A stretch of 64,000 nucleotides of DNA from Paraspadella gotoi (GCA_051294375.1 CM119268.1:14217420-14281419); one strand, 5' to 3'; shown: positions 9,459-20,771, counted from the first letter of the stretch. The notes: generated from the sequence alone by a model not told the origin. Numbers and translations: made by a program.

Positions 9459-11329
9459 CTGTGAAGGGAAGCAATGATCATGCAACAGTTTGTAATCTGT
9501 ATACTGTATAGTAAATACATTAGGTAGCAATGTACAACTATACATAATAACAATAAAACTATTTTTTTTGGAAAGTTCATAAAATTGATTTAACCCAAAT
9601 GCAAAACTTAAATAAAGTTAAGTTGCCGCTGACTTTGCAGGAACGAAGTGATACATGATATTTTTCAGAACTGTTTCAGTTGTACACACTACACAGGACC
9701 ATTCTCTTAAGTACGATCAGTGTATATTACCAGTATTGAAAGAAAGCTCAAATCAATTTTTTAAACCTTTTGTTCCGCTTTAAAATGTTGGTTCAATTGA
9801 TCAAGCTATTTTTTTTGTTAATCATTTTTACCCTAAAGCTGAACTGTTCTGTTATCGAAGCCGGACGACATGATTGTGGACAAGAACCGAGAAGATTTAC
9901 TGAATCCGACAACAAATCTGCGAAAAGATAAAAATAGAGTTTTATAAATTTTGATTTCAATGAAGATATCAAAAGATTTGTGGCAAAGTTTATATAATTT
10001 TTTTGAGAGACGCTCAGTATGTAACCTAAGCATCCTCCTCGCTCACCCAAAATGCAATTCTCGGGCACAAACGGGCTCGCCCTTTTGCAGAGATGAAAGA
10101 AAGGTCCCGGAAAGTCTAGACTCGACTCCTCGCAATCCGCGCTGAGTTTGGCCCTCCAATTCTCCGTCCAAACGTATTCCAGATGGCGGAAGAACCAAGA
10201 GTCGCAATCGGGATGACGCCGCGCCACGTTGCGCCCGACGCAAACGTCGATGCATTGAGCTTTGTCGTAGATCGGCGTCTTGTTGCCCCAGTCGTCGGGA
10301 TACTCGGCCGTGTAGGCTCGCGTCAGCATCCGCAGCCGACGCGACCGCAGCCGCTTGATCAGCGCCAGCTGCGGCGTTCGCGGGCGACGAAAGGTAAGGC
10401 CGCCGCCATCGTCGAACGGCGTCTCTTGCGTCTCCTTCAACCGGAAGAAGAGATCGAAGCGTCGGACTCTGCCCCAGTCGATCTCAAGGGTTGTGCCGTT
10501 GAGGAAAGCGCAGAGACCGTAGGCGCTGGACAGGCCGAAGCTGGAAGGTGGAAGGGAGGCTTATAATTAAAATTAAATTTAATTAAATTAAAATTGTCGT
10601 CACTCCCTGGACAAAAACGAAGAATGGAAGAGAGTCGGGCGAAACTTGAGCCGGAGGTCAACGCCTTTTCGGAAAGAGGAGTTAATTAATTCGGAAAGAG
10701 GAGTTAATTCTTAAGAGGAGTTAAAATGAGGAATTAAAATTAGGAGTTATGGGATAAGTTATGATTAAGTATTAGTTTCTCTCACACATATAAGAAAAAT
10801 AACTTTTATCGCGCACATCGACTACAAGTTATTTAAACATTGAAGAACATTTAAACAATCAAGACGTAAAACCTGTCAACAAATCCCGAACGACCATGGT
10901 CTCGTAATCTTCTAAACTGTAGTTCCAAGTCGAGACGCAAAAAACCGGTCGAGGATACTTTTCTGTCAAAGAAAATTAATTTCAATTAGCGTACGACGAA
11001 AAAATGGAAAATAAATTTATCATGTTGATTCACTGATTGATTTGATCGAGCTACAATCCCATTCAGTCACCCGTGACTCTCCCGAAGTGATCGTGAAGCA
11101 TCTCCTCGATCTCGAAGTTGACGCTCGTCTCGTGGACGTCGAGCCACTTGTCCGTGACGTCGATGAGAAGGGCGACGAGGCTTCCGTAGGCGGCGAGACA
11201 GACGATGATCCAGAAGAGGCGTCGCCCGCCCGTCGAGTCCACGAGGCGCCCCCATCCGTGGGCCGTCGTCTTGGAGAGAAGATCCGTCAGGGGATCGAGC
11301 GATCGAGGCTCGGGCGGCTCCGCGCTCAT
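9117..11329 (-). CDS. DEG/ENaC-family sodium channel subunit (incomplete model)
   Basis: Epithelial/degenerin-type channels are trimeric, amiloride-sensitive or ligand/acid-gated Na+ channels of the plasma membrane, with short cytosolic termini, two membrane helices and a large Cys-rich extracellular domain. Seen here: the His-Gly gating motif near the N-terminus (TTAHGWGRL, residues 21-29), TM1 at about residues 37-57, a post-TM1 segment PRPVFCVSTWN in the place of the family's FPAVTICN, an extracellular Cys-rich exon (AQCIDVCVG), and TM2 with a GxS selectivity motif (GLFVGVSLITVVE). Five exons are joined at matching phases except one interval: between 9459 and 10046 at least one exon is missing, since the phases (1 and 0) do not fit. 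The visible total is about 415 residues, short of the usual 450-650. The start is the first ATG in frame before HG. A TTGCAG precedes it by about 20 bp, so a 5' UTR intron or trans-splice site is possible. Confidence 0.85.
9459..10046 (-). other. Interval expected to hold a missing DEG/ENaC exon
   Basis: The flanking exons end in phase 1 and begin in phase 0, so at least one coding exon should lie here. A short open frame near 9640-9725 (minus) includes EWSCVVCTTET and could supply it, but its acceptor is poor. The rest is AT-rich. Confidence 0.3.
10047..10540 (-). CDS. DEG/ENaC exon 4: Cys-rich extracellular domain
   Basis: 494 bp after CTTCCACCTTCCAG. It begins FGLSSAYGLCAFLNGTT, matching the family's YGNCYTFN-type segment. 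It carries a series of cysteines (QCIDVCVG, HPDCDSW, SADCEES, FFHLCKR, ENCILG) and an N-linked glycosylation sequon (NGT). It ends at a GTGAGC donor in phase 1. Confidence 0.8.
10604..10664 (-). CDS. DEG/ENaC exon 3: small extracellular exon
   Basis: A 61-bp exon between CCGAAAAG and a GTGACG donor, encoding VDLRLKFRPTLFHSSFLSR. It is the only reading that converts phase 1 of the previous exon to phase 2 of the next. The acceptor has a weak pyrimidine tract. The next intron is only 63 bp. Confidence 0.6.
10873..10962 (-). CDS. DEG/ENaC exon 2: post-TM1 segment
   Basis: It starts after TTTGACAG, enters in phase 1 and encodes KYPRPVFCVSTWNYS, the expected segment just after TM1. It ends in phase 1 at a GTTTTA donor. 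Confidence 0.75.
11071..11329 (-). CDS. DEG/ENaC exon 1: N-terminus and TM1
   Basis: 86 codons plus one base from ATG to a GTGACT donor. It contains the HG gating motif and TM1 (LFWIIVCLAAYGSLVALLID). The following intron is about 108 bp. Confidence 0.85.
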
Positions 11330-12040
11330 TGGAATTTGTTTTTTTTCTGCAACGGATATTGGTGGAAATTTTTATGTTTAATTTTCAAAATAAATATTTT
11401 TTTAGCTTATTTAAAAAAAACAAAAACATTTTTTATATTACACGATAATGACACAACAAGGACGTGATAACATTTACTTGACAGGTATTAAATTGACAGA
11501 CTGAAAGGGACATTACCAACATAATGTAAACGAATGACATGTTTTAGTGTGATAATCAATTAAAAAATGCATTGTAAACATTGCACGATGAAAAAAATTC
11601 AATTAAAAAAAAAACGAAAAAATAATTTTTTGCTAATTACTTTAATTGTCGATAACGATATCAACTAATTTATTATTTTCGAGACGATATAGCATTCCCC
11701 GTTTCCTGAAATAAATGAAGTTGAAAGTCTTGACAATTTGAAGCGAGTCCAGCCGTCGCGTTTCGCAAGAGAATTGCGGTATCGTTAATGTTTACCCAAC
11801 TAAATTGTCCAATTTTAGTTACCGGATTCAATGACTATTTTTTTCTTTCATTCAAATGTGCTCTGCGAGGAAAAAATGAGTAATTTTTAACGTTTTCATT
11901 GCCAATTGATATGAAATATTAGTTGCCGGATGCAGTACAGAGAAAATTTCGTTGACATGACTCGATGTAGAGTAACTAGTAAATAGTAACCAGTAAATTC
12001 ACATCATTATCTATCACCTATCATTAAACGTTCCAACCCA
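11330..12040. other. AT-rich 5' flank of the channel gene
   Basis: No exon or clear TATA box is visible. It is the presumed promoter or upstream region of the minus-strand channel gene. Confidence 0.35.
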
Positions 12041-12199
12041 AACTAATCTCCTCCCCTGCTCCCTCCCCCCTCCCGCGGATTCCGCCATTCCATCAAAACC
12101 CCTTTTTTTATTGGCCTCAGGCCGTCGCGACTCCGGGACAGAAATCCAACCAGAAAAGCCTAAAAAAAAAAAAAAAACATCTAAACGTCTATAATAAAA

Positions 12200-12506
12200 A
12201 AATGGGAATTTCTTTCTTAGACAACTTTTTCCCCCCTTTTCCTTCGGGCCTTTTCTGTTGTTTTTATGGGTTTTATTTGCTTTGTTCTGCTTTTTTTTTG
12301 TTTGCTTGCCCGTTTGTTTGTTTCTTGCCATCTTCCTCTTTGTCTTTATTTATTTTTTTCTCTTTAAATCTTTGCTTTTTTTTTTGCTTTGCTTTTTTGT
12401 TGCTTTTTTTTCTTTCTTTAGGTATTCTTTCTTTCTTTTTTTCTTTTTTTTTTCTCTTCCATTTCTTTCTTCCTCTCTTCCTTTCATACTTCCTTTTATT
12501 TTCTCT

Positions 12507-12577
<71 letters not shown>

Positions 12578-12780
12578 TTTCTCTCTTTCTGTCTTTCTAT
12601 CATTCTCTCTTTATTCAAATTTTTCTTTCTTTCTCTCTTTCTCTCTTTCTTTCTTTCTNNNNNNNNNNNNNNNNNNNNNNNNNTAGATCTTTTCTTTCTT
12701 TCTTCTCTTTCTTTTTCTTTCTTTCTCTTTCTTTCTTCCTTTCTCTTCTTTCTCCTATCCCTTTTCCCCCTTCCTCTTAT
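12200..12780. repeat. Pyrimidine-rich tract with (TTTA)n core
   Basis: T/C-rich sequence throughout, with about 18 tandem TTTA units at 12507-12580 and TTTC runs on either side. Plus-strand frames are open only because of composition. A 25-N gap (12659-12683) interrupts it. Confidence 0.85.
12659..12683. other. 25-N assembly gap
   Basis: Exactly 25 Ns inside a TTTC-rich repeat. Others of this size occur at 17407, 45937, 47031 and 60455. Confidence 0.95.
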
Positions 12781-12969
12781 CACGGGTCTGTGCATTTGAA
12801 CCAACGAAAACTCGAAATGAACGAACCACTTTATTAACTTCTTTACTCTTTTTCCTTTATGCATCAATTCCTTTAACAGTAGCTGGAGGGACGGAGAAAA
12901 AACAACCTGTTTACATTAGGCAGTGAAAGTCATTTCCGGAGGGTATGGAATAAATGAATAAAAGAGGGC

Positions 12970-13085
12970 CTTCTCTCTAGTCTCTCTCTCTCTCGTCCCA
13001 TTCACTCTACTCTACTCTCTCCACTCGATCTCTCTCTCCTCATCTCCTCTCTCTCTACCTCGTCTCCTTACTCTCGTCTCTCTGA
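12970..13085. repeat. Degenerate CT-rich tract
   Basis: CT repeats broken by TCG and ACT words, immediately upstream of the candidate exon at 13093. Confidence 0.7.
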
Positions 13086-13092
13086 GATAAAA

Positions 13093-13313
13093 ATGGCGGC
13101 TTCGTCGTTGCAAAACTCACGAAAAGAAAGGCCAGCTCGAGCGAGCGTTGCGAAAACCCAATTAGACTTTTGGGGACCATGGATCAAAACTGCAGATGTA
13201 TCTTTGATGTATTGCAGCATAATAAAACGAACGCACCCGCGGAATGCCATTAAAAAATGCCCCACAATTTCATCCTTTGGAGACGGAGGAAATGTATTCA
13301 CTGCCAGGAAATT
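13093..13313 (+). CDS. Candidate first exon, product unknown
   Basis: I do not recognise it. The ATG at 13093 has a good context (AAAAATGGCGG) and opens about 73 codons of non-repetitive sequence, beginning MAASSLQNSRKERPARAS, that meet a GTGAGG donor near 13314. Against it, the minus strand is also open over the same bases (13068-13301), no downstream exon was found, and purine-rich low-complexity sequence follows. Confidence 0.15.
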
Positions 13314-13561
13314 GGGTGAGGCTGGGGGAAGTGGGTGGAAGATAAGGGGAAAAGGGGTAACGGCCAGAGAAGAACAGTGGTTAAGAAAGTAGAGGGCCAG
13401 AGGAGAAAAGGATTAAAAGATGAGAAATGCACGCGATTGCCGGATGGAAATTGCGCAAATGGAGGGAATCGGGTGGAAAAGGTGATTAGGGAGCGAAATG
13501 TAGAAAAAAGTAAAATTGGGGGGGAGGGGGGGGGAAGAGCGGGGGAGATTTTTCCTGAGGG

Positions 13562-13589
13562 GTTCTCTCTCTCTCTCCTCTCTCTACCT

Positions 13590-13624
<35 letters not shown>
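13562..13624. repeat. (CT)n microsatellite
   Basis: CT dinucleotide run with a short interruption near 13585. Confidence 0.9.
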
Positions 13625-13625
<1 letters not shown>

Positions 13626-13629
13626 GATC

Positions 13630-14200
13630 TGGCTCAGTGAAGTAGAAAATGGATGTTGAAGGTTGTTGGGGTTGTTGTTGTTGTAGGCGCGAAATTGTTG
13701 TTGTTGTTGTAGGCTCAAAATTGCTCGCGGGAGAAACAAATCATCTTCGACGCGAAAAAAAATTTCTCATTTTCTCAAATCGAGGCGGAAGATTCTTACG
13801 AGTTTCGACGCCATTACGTTTCTCGCCAGTCGATGCCATCGCCGTCGAATTCATGGCAATTGTCGTTGCATCTTTTGTCAAAACGCCCGAATGACAATCC
13901 CCCAAACATGATATGAACTCAAATCGTTTCAATCGAATGAAGGCGGAGAACCCAAACGAATTAACGGTATAAGCTTATTAATAAATAAAAATTCAAATTC
14001 GATCTTGAGAATATAGATCAAAACCTAATTTGAAAGTAATTCTGAATTGTTTTCTTTGCAAACGTTAACCAAAGTTTAACTCTGTTTCTCTATCCTTATA
14101 AGAATGAATCCCACATTGTACAACTAGTCTATTCGATTCCATTCGAATTGATAATTTCACTCCGCCGTTTCACATCATTTTTTTCGCCCTTTTTGGTCTC
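13630..14200. other. Intergenic; a (GTT)n patch and nothing else recognised
   Basis: A GTTGTTGTTGTTG patch lies at about 13663-13710. An 81-codon open frame (13649-13894) has no recognisable domain. Confidence 0.35.
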
Positions 14201-14204
14201 GACC

Positions 14205-14264
14205 ACATCCACTTGGTGGCAGCCGTGAGATTCGAGCCCACGCCTCCGTAGAATCTCGTAAAGT
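14205..14264 (-). repeat. tRNA-Leu/Ser-like 3' half (SINE relic or pseudogene)
   Basis: On the minus strand the sequence reads CTACGGAGGCGTGGGCTCGA, continuing AATCTCACGGCTGCCACCA. This is a T-arm with B-box (GGCTCGAATC), a short variable arm and an acceptor-like 3' end followed by CCA. The 5' half (D-arm and matching acceptor strand) is not found upstream, so it is truncated. A 5'-truncated tRNA-derived SINE or a retro-inserted tRNA fragment fits best. Confidence 0.45.
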
Positions 14265-14295
14265 ATGGCGTCTTTAAACATCACAAAATTCAAGC

Positions 14296-14326
14296 TCAAT
14301 TCTCAATTCTCAATTCTCAATTCTAA
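14296..14326. repeat. Heptamer tandem repeat (CAATTCT)n
   Basis: About four to five copies of CAATTCT. Confidence 0.8.
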
Positions 14327-14598
14327 ATTTTTCCGCCTTATTTGGTATCGGTGACATGGCGAACTCTCCAGCTCATTTTTCGTACCATTTCGTTATTACT
14401 TCTATTTTCTATTTATTTTCTATCATTCTCGGTTATTTTTTTATTGCGAAGATAACGATGAAGTTATTTTCTTTTTTTTGTTTTGTTATATAAGCATAAC
14501 AAATTGATACAATTGCCCTTTCTGCTCCATCAATCGCCCTCTTCCATTCGACATCAGACCTTAGACTTTTAAAGTTTTTCTTCTTTTTTCTTCTTTCA

Positions 14599-15031
14599 AA
14601 AAAAAAAAAAAAAAAAAGCCACAACAACAAAAGGAGACAAGAAAAGCGATTTTTTTTCTTATTCCCGCGAAAAAGAAAGTTAGGGCTCCCCTGGAAACAC
14701 ATCCATTAATTGAAAAAGTCGAAGTCGCATTCACCCAAAGTATCAACAAAAACAAAAGGGGAAAAGGGAGGCGGGAGAAAAAAAGGAGGAAAGGAAGGGA
14801 GAGGGAGGAAAGAGAAAGATGAGGAGAGGATAGACAAATTAAGGATATGGAAACGGAAGAAAAAGTGACAAGGAAAAGAAAAAAGGAAAGAAGAAAGAAA
14901 GAAAACAAAAGAAATAAAGAAAGAAATAAAGAAAGAAAGAAAAAAGAAAAAAAAAGAAAAGAAAAGAGATGAAAAGAAAAGTAAATAAAAGAACGGTAAA
15001 GAAAGATCCCCATGTGACAACATCACTGCCT

Positions 15032-15063
<32 letters not shown>

Positions 15064-15064
15064 A
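14599..15064. repeat. Poly-A, purine-rich tract and (GAC)n
   Basis: An A homopolymer of about 19 bp (14600-14618) is followed by A/G-rich sequence (14755-14990) and a perfect GAC run at 15032-15064. Minus-strand frames here encode Phe/Ser/Leu-rich polymers from composition alone. Confidence 0.8.
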
Positions 15065-15149
15065 ACTAATATAAGAAAACAAAAATGAAGAAGCGACAAT
15101 TTTCATTTCCCAACAAAACATCATAAGTCCCAGCGCCGTCGTTATATCG

Positions 15150-15597
15150 NNNNNNNNNNNNNNNNNNNNNNNNNNNNNNNNNNNNNNNNNNNNNNNNNNN
15201 NNNNNNNNNNNNNNNNNNNNNNNNNNNNNNNNNNNNNNNNNNNNNNNNNNNNNNNNNNNNNNNNNNNNNNNNNNNNNNNNNNNNNNNNNNNNNNNNNNNN
15301 NNNNNNNNNNNNNNNNNNNNNNNNNNNNNNNNNNNNNNNNNNNNNNNNNNNNNNNNNNNNNNNNNNNNNNNNNNNNNNNNNNNNNNNNNNNNNNNNNNNN
15401 NNNNNNNNNNNNNNNNNNNNNNNNNNNNNNNNNNNNNNNNNNNNNNNNNNNNNNNNNNNNNNNNNNNNNNNNNNNNNNNNNNNNNNNNNNNNNNNNNNNN
15501 NNNNNNNNNNNNNNNNNNNNNNNNNNNNNNNNNNNNNNNNNNNNNNNNNNNNNNNNNNNNNNNNNNNNNNNNNNNNNNNNNNNNNNNNNNNNNNNNN
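15150..15597. other. Assembly gap
   Basis: 448 Ns. The left flank is unique sequence; the right flank is A-rich. Confidence 0.95.
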
Positions 15598-15674
15598 AAA
15601 AAAAATATTTATACGAATTAAATAGACAAAATAGTTCGAACTTTGTGGTACGTTTTTGATTTCTATATACTCAT

Positions 15675-15780
15675 AATCATCATCATCATCACTATTATCA
15701 TCATCATCATCAGCTTATCAGGATCATCATCATCATCAGCATATCAGCTTCAGCATCGTCGTTGTCGTCGTCGTCGTCGT
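15675..15780. repeat. (ATC)n / (GTC)n microsatellite
   Basis: CATCATCATC runs interrupted by AGCTTATCAG and AGCATATCAGC, grading into GTCGTCGTC at 15755-15780. Confidence 0.85.
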
Positions 15781-15948
15781 TAATTTTTTCTTCTTTATCA
15801 ATGTAAGTTGTAACGTTGTAACCGAAGAAAGGGAGGACGCAAAAATTCATGGCCACTATGAAATTTCATAAATCTAAAAAAGATAGCTAAAGGACGAATG
15901 AAAGAGAAAAGCCAAGAAAAAATTACGGTGAAAAAAAAAATATAAAAA

Positions 15949-16213
15949 NNNNNNNNNNNNNNNNNNNNNNNNNNNNNNNNNNNNNNNNNNNNNNNNNNNN
16001 NNNNNNNNNNNNNNNNNNNNNNNNNNNNNNNNNNNNNNNNNNNNNNNNNNNNNNNNNNNNNNNNNNNNNNNNNNNNNNNNNNNNNNNNNNNNNNNNNNNN
16101 NNNNNNNNNNNNNNNNNNNNNNNNNNNNNNNNNNNNNNNNNNNNNNNNNNNNNNNNNNNNNNNNNNNNNNNNNNNNNNNNNNNNNNNNNNNNNNNNNNNN
16201 NNNNNNNNNNNNN
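15949..16213. other. Assembly gap
   Basis: 265 Ns between an A-rich run and a short GA repeat. Confidence 0.95.
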
Positions 16214-16329
16214 GAGAGAGAGTAATATAAAGAGAAAACCGCCCTCAGGGAATATCTTTTACAAAGTGAAGGCAGGAGAAAAGAGACAAGGTTATGGAGC
16301 AGAATTTCCATGGCAGAAAACGGCGCCAA

Positions 16330-17040
16330 ACTGGGAATTGATCTCTTCGAAACTTAAATTGCTGATTATTCATCAGTTTTAAAAGTCTTTTAATTAGGTT
16401 GCGTCAAAAAATTGAAAATGAAGTTTGTACGAAATATACAATAAGCGCTATGGAATATTTGCTTGATTGAATAAAAATCCAGAAAAAATTATGAAAATAG
16501 TCGTTTAATAAATACTATTTAACATTAACACCCTTTTTAAGCACAATAAAGAAGCAAAATTCAGTAATGTAACGTGCTTTTATGACCTCAAATTGAAAGA
16601 GGAGAAATTTCTAATTTTAACAAAATACATCATATAAATACGTTGTTCAACTAAAACTTCTGTAAAAGAAATTTCTGTTTTCAGCGAAGGAGGGTGAAGG
16701 AGGCATAAATTATTTTTCTTCCCAAAAAAACAGTCGAAAGCTGCGATGGGGCAAGGTCGCGATTTTTACAGAAATATTTTTCGCTCTTTCTCTTTTTTTG
16801 CCAGTTTCTGACGACGTCGTCTATGGTAAATCATACTTTTGTTTGTTTTATTTTTATTAAATGCTTATTGACTTGAGTGCGAACTTATTGGAATTCATTG
16901 AAGATGAAGGGTCAACTAAATTAATACGACTTATCAGCGTCCGTGTAATGACCCCTTTTTCAGCGACTAATTTTTTGAAACGAATTTTATTAGAGATTAT
17001 GACTTAGTCGAGGATCATAAAGCGAGTCAGCGTTGTCCAT
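16330..17040. other. AT-rich intergenic sequence, no gene seen
   Basis: No open frame above background and no RNA-like element. Confidence 0.45.
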
Positions 17041-17062
17041 CACATCCTTATTTCTTCAGTTT

Positions 17063-17190
17063 ATCACTCTCTCTCTCTCACTCTTCTCTTCAGGTTCTCA
17101 CCCATCTCTCTTCACTCTCTCTCATCTCACCTCTATTCCGCCAGGTTTTATTCCCAATTTTCTCTCCTGGCGATAGAGGGAGCGAGAGCG

Positions 17191-17257
<67 letters not shown>
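17063..17257. repeat. CT tract facing a (GA)n tract
   Basis: A broken CT run (17063-17135) is followed by a near-perfect GA run (17187-17257), an inverted pair of microsatellites about 60 bp apart that could pair as a hairpin. Confidence 0.8.
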
Positions 17258-17260
<3 letters not shown>

Positions 17261-17406
17261 AATTCGTGCCTATATTTTTGAAGAAAAAAAAAACGTATTT
17301 TCATGGTAATACAGTCGCGGCCCACATAAACTTCCTCCCTTTTTTTAAGCGTCCCTCGAGAGGAGAGGGCGACGAATAATCGGGATCGTCGATGGAGCGG
17401 GCGGAG

Positions 17407-17431
17407 NNNNNNNNNNNNNNNNNNNNNNNNN
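17407..17431. other. 25-N assembly gap
   Basis: 25 Ns within a GC-rich stretch. Confidence 0.95.
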
Positions 17432-17772
17432 CGAGGAGTTAGCGTACGGCGCGGGGTTGTCAAGGGGGTGGGCCGGAGGTGCGGGTAGCTCCGGTGTTGT
17501 GACTAAAAGGGCGAAAAATTGTCAATTGTAATTGAGCGTAGTTTAGGCGTCGTAATCTTGCAGTAATCTTTTTACGTTGCCATAATGCAGTCATAATGTA
17601 TTTTAGGCATGATAATTAATATATTTTATGGTTATTGTTAACTTTATCCAATTTTATTTTGCGATTTACAAAGTTGCAGAAGTTTTCATAAAATCGTTGT
17701 TTCAAAGTAAACTCTCCAACTTTGTCAAATCAATCTTTTATAACACACGAAAGAAAGAAAACGAACCTGACC

Positions 17773-17835
17773 TACAACTCAATTTTTTTACTCTAATGTT
17801 ATTTTCTTTTAGCCTATTTGTAAGTATTTCTAGTG
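17773..17835 (+). repeat. About 60-bp direct repeat, copy 1
   Basis: It is nearly identical to 19447-19505. The shared core is TTTTCTTTTAGCCTATTTGT followed by AAGTATTT. It looks like an acceptor and a donor around a 7-base CCTATTT, but no gene is visible around it. Confidence 0.65.
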
Positions 17836-17879
17836 CGTCGAACTATACCATCATCTAACATATGCTATAATCTAATGTG

Positions 17880-19440
17880 AGGTGATATATAAATACTATT
17901 AATCATGTATCAACTGACTAAGATTTTTGACATGGGCAAAAAAACTGTTTTTATCCTTTACTTTCCGTAAAGAACTCCATACACTACCTCTTTTTTCTAC
18001 TAACTCGTTTAAATTCCCGTCCAGAAACCAAAGGGCCCAAACAGAGACGACCAAACAAAATTACCCAACATGAGAGACCGTTACGTCGTATCGGATAAAT
18101 CAGTAAAACCGCGGAAAAACAACGGAGCACGCATCTTGGGCAGGCCAACGGCTACCGGGAAAAACAAAACGTCAAGAGAAAAGACCAAAAAGGGCGAAAA
18201 AAAAAGAAAGCAAGACTCTGATTATGAAAAAGTGATTGAGGTATTATTAAGAAACACAACATATAAAACCGAAACAGCGACGGAGAAAAAATAACAGGTC
18301 TAGCTGTTCACTTCTGAAAGATGTCTTTGAGCTATGGTCAATTATCTCCTCAACGGAGCCCATACTAAAGCGATTATGAAACCGTTCAAAAAGACCAAAA
18401 TATAGATAGAGCCGGAACTAGGCCTGAGAACAAACGAAACGAACGAAACCAATAAACAATAGCGGTGTATAGAGGTATATGGATCTGCGAAACTCGTCAA
18501 CTTAAAATATAAGAGAACGACGAAAAAAAGGCAGAGCAAAAAATTGAAAATGAGAAACACTTAGAGCTAGGACACAAGTGCTGAAACGAGTAATAGAGTA
18601 GCATGTCACAAGCTTTATATTCGAAGTAATCGTGGAATATTGTGTATATACAACCAGACGAAAAGAGCAGAAATCAGGTGGCAATGATACCAAGAAAAAT
18701 AGCTAGAGAGTGCAAAAACAAGAAGACAGTATAAAAACGAAACCTACAATTATATCATATATATATCATATCTAACATTTAATGCATGCTACTTTGAAGA
18801 AATGAATCTTATCTATTATATATATATATATATATATATATCCACTATATATATCTTATATATATCCTGATCATATCAAGCCTTTCATATTATACAATCT
18901 ATCTATCTCTATCCTATCTATATATATGAGAAACCGAGACTCTCTATATACTCTTCTCTCTACTCGGCGTCTCTATCTATATATCTCTCTCCTCATGCTC
19001 TTCTCTTCCTTCTCCTGCTTCTCCTCTTCTAACCAATCTCACCTGCACTGCAGTACGTCTTTCCGCCCTTAGTTCTAAAAATGATCTAAATAAAATCCAC
19101 ATCAGAAAAAACGATAATAACAGTACGAGTAAATCTACATTATTGGCGTATACGTATGTATATATAGCCTTTGAAGCATACTTATATTGTAATACAACAT
19201 AAGAAAATCCCTTACTCTGTACCCTCAGCCATAAAGAGTCAACCGAAGTGATTAAGGAACTACATATGATGTGTACTTATATATCTCTCTTAGTCACTCT
19301 GATGCGAGATCGACGACCCGAGAAAGAGGATCATAAAACATGATGTGCATTGTAAACTCCGTCGGATCTGGCGGTTAGGGATGACGAAAAACTACAGCAT
19401 AGGGATGCTCTCCATCATACTCATCTCTCTCTCGGGGTGG
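17880..19440. other. Low-complexity AT/CT-rich region between the direct repeats
   Basis: It contains an AT dinucleotide run (about 18819-18842), TATC-like and CT-rich patches (18900-19020), and no convincing gene. The irregular texture could reflect poor consensus quality. A basic open frame (18070-18294) is Lys/Arg-rich without a known domain. Confidence 0.4.
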
Positions 19441-19446
19441 TCGAAG

Positions 19447-19505
19447 ATACAACCAATTTTACTTTAATGTTATTTTCTTTTGGCCTATTTGTAAGTATTT
19501 TAGTG
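19447..19505 (+). repeat. About 60-bp direct repeat, copy 2
   Basis: Matches 17773-17835 with a few indels. The AG of the acceptor-like site is GG here. It lies 50 bp from the 100-N gap. Confidence 0.65.
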
Positions 19506-19558
19506 GTGATATACATATGTGTGGCTAGACCCGGGGCGGTGCCAGAGCGCCGCAAAGT

Positions 19559-19658
19559 NNNNNNNNNNNNNNNNNNNNNNNNNNNNNNNNNNNNNNNNNN
19601 NNNNNNNNNNNNNNNNNNNNNNNNNNNNNNNNNNNNNNNNNNNNNNNNNNNNNNNNNN
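19559..19658. other. 100-N scaffold gap
   Basis: Exactly 100 Ns, the usual placeholder for a gap of unknown size. Confidence 0.95.
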
Positions 19659-19889
19659 ATTTAATTTTGCCTGTTTTCCTTTCATATGAAATAACAAATA
19701 CTACAATTATAACAAACACTAAAACCACCACAACCACTACCATAACCAGTTAACCACCATAAAAACTATTACGACCATCACCTGCATTATTACCAGAATT
19801 AAAACAATCTAAAATATGAATATTGTTGGTGAATTATATTAAATAAAAAAGAAAATTGTATAATTAACTTATCATCTGATTCGCTGTTT

Positions 19890-19945
19890 ACCGCTCAATG
19901 CCCGCGGGCAGATCCGGCGTTGTTTTATTGTTTTCTTCCTTTTTA
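19890..19945 (+). repeat. Fragment with the GGCAGATCCGGC element end
   Basis: GGGCAGATCCGGCGTTGTTTT matches, with one difference, the right end of the element at 27225-27785. It is probably a solo end or truncated copy. Confidence 0.45.
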
Positions 19946-20125
19946 TAAATCCTTTGCTTTTTCCTTCTCATTTCTTAGACTAAATTTTTTTTTCTATTTT
20001 TTTTTCTTTAGTTTATTTTTTCTACTTTTCTTTATTCCAATAAATATCTGAATACCGTGCCTCCTATAAAATTTCCTTCTAGTTTTTTAGATGTAAATTC
20101 TTGCTCCCTGTCATGACGCTACCGT

Positions 20126-20241
<116 letters not shown>

Positions 20242-20408
20242 NNNNNNNNNNNNNNNNNNNNNNNNNNNNNNNNNNNNNNNNNNNNNNNNNNNNNNNNNNN
20301 NNNNNNNNNNNNNNNNNNNNNNNNNNNNNNNNNNNNNNNNNNNNNNNNNNNNNNNNNNNNNNNNNNNNNNNNNNNNNNNNNNNNNNNNNNNNNNNNNNNN
20401 NNNNNNNN
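20242..20408. other. Assembly gap
   Basis: 167 Ns between CT repeat and G-rich sequence. Confidence 0.95.
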
Positions 20409-20771
20409 AGGGGGGTAGGTGGTGGAAGCGGAGGGTGGGAAGGAGCAAAGCAGGGGCTTTACAGGTGGTGGGGAAATCGGAAGCAGGGAAGAGGAAGTTA
20501 AGAAGGTGGTTTTTAGAGTCTTATCGTAAAGATGATCTTTGGAGTGCTTGATGGAGTTATTTTAATAATTTCTTATTTTTTTAGGACACGCCGCCGCAGA
20601 ATTTCTTTAAATTTTAAAGAATCAGTAGGGCTACAATGCTACATAGCAGGAATAGGTTTCAGAAATAAAATTATATATAGTAAAACCGACTTACTGAAAA
20701 TAAACGTTCAGGACCCAAATGCTTAAATTCTTAAATGCTGTTGCTCTAAAAACTGAGAGTTGGTGCTAAAT

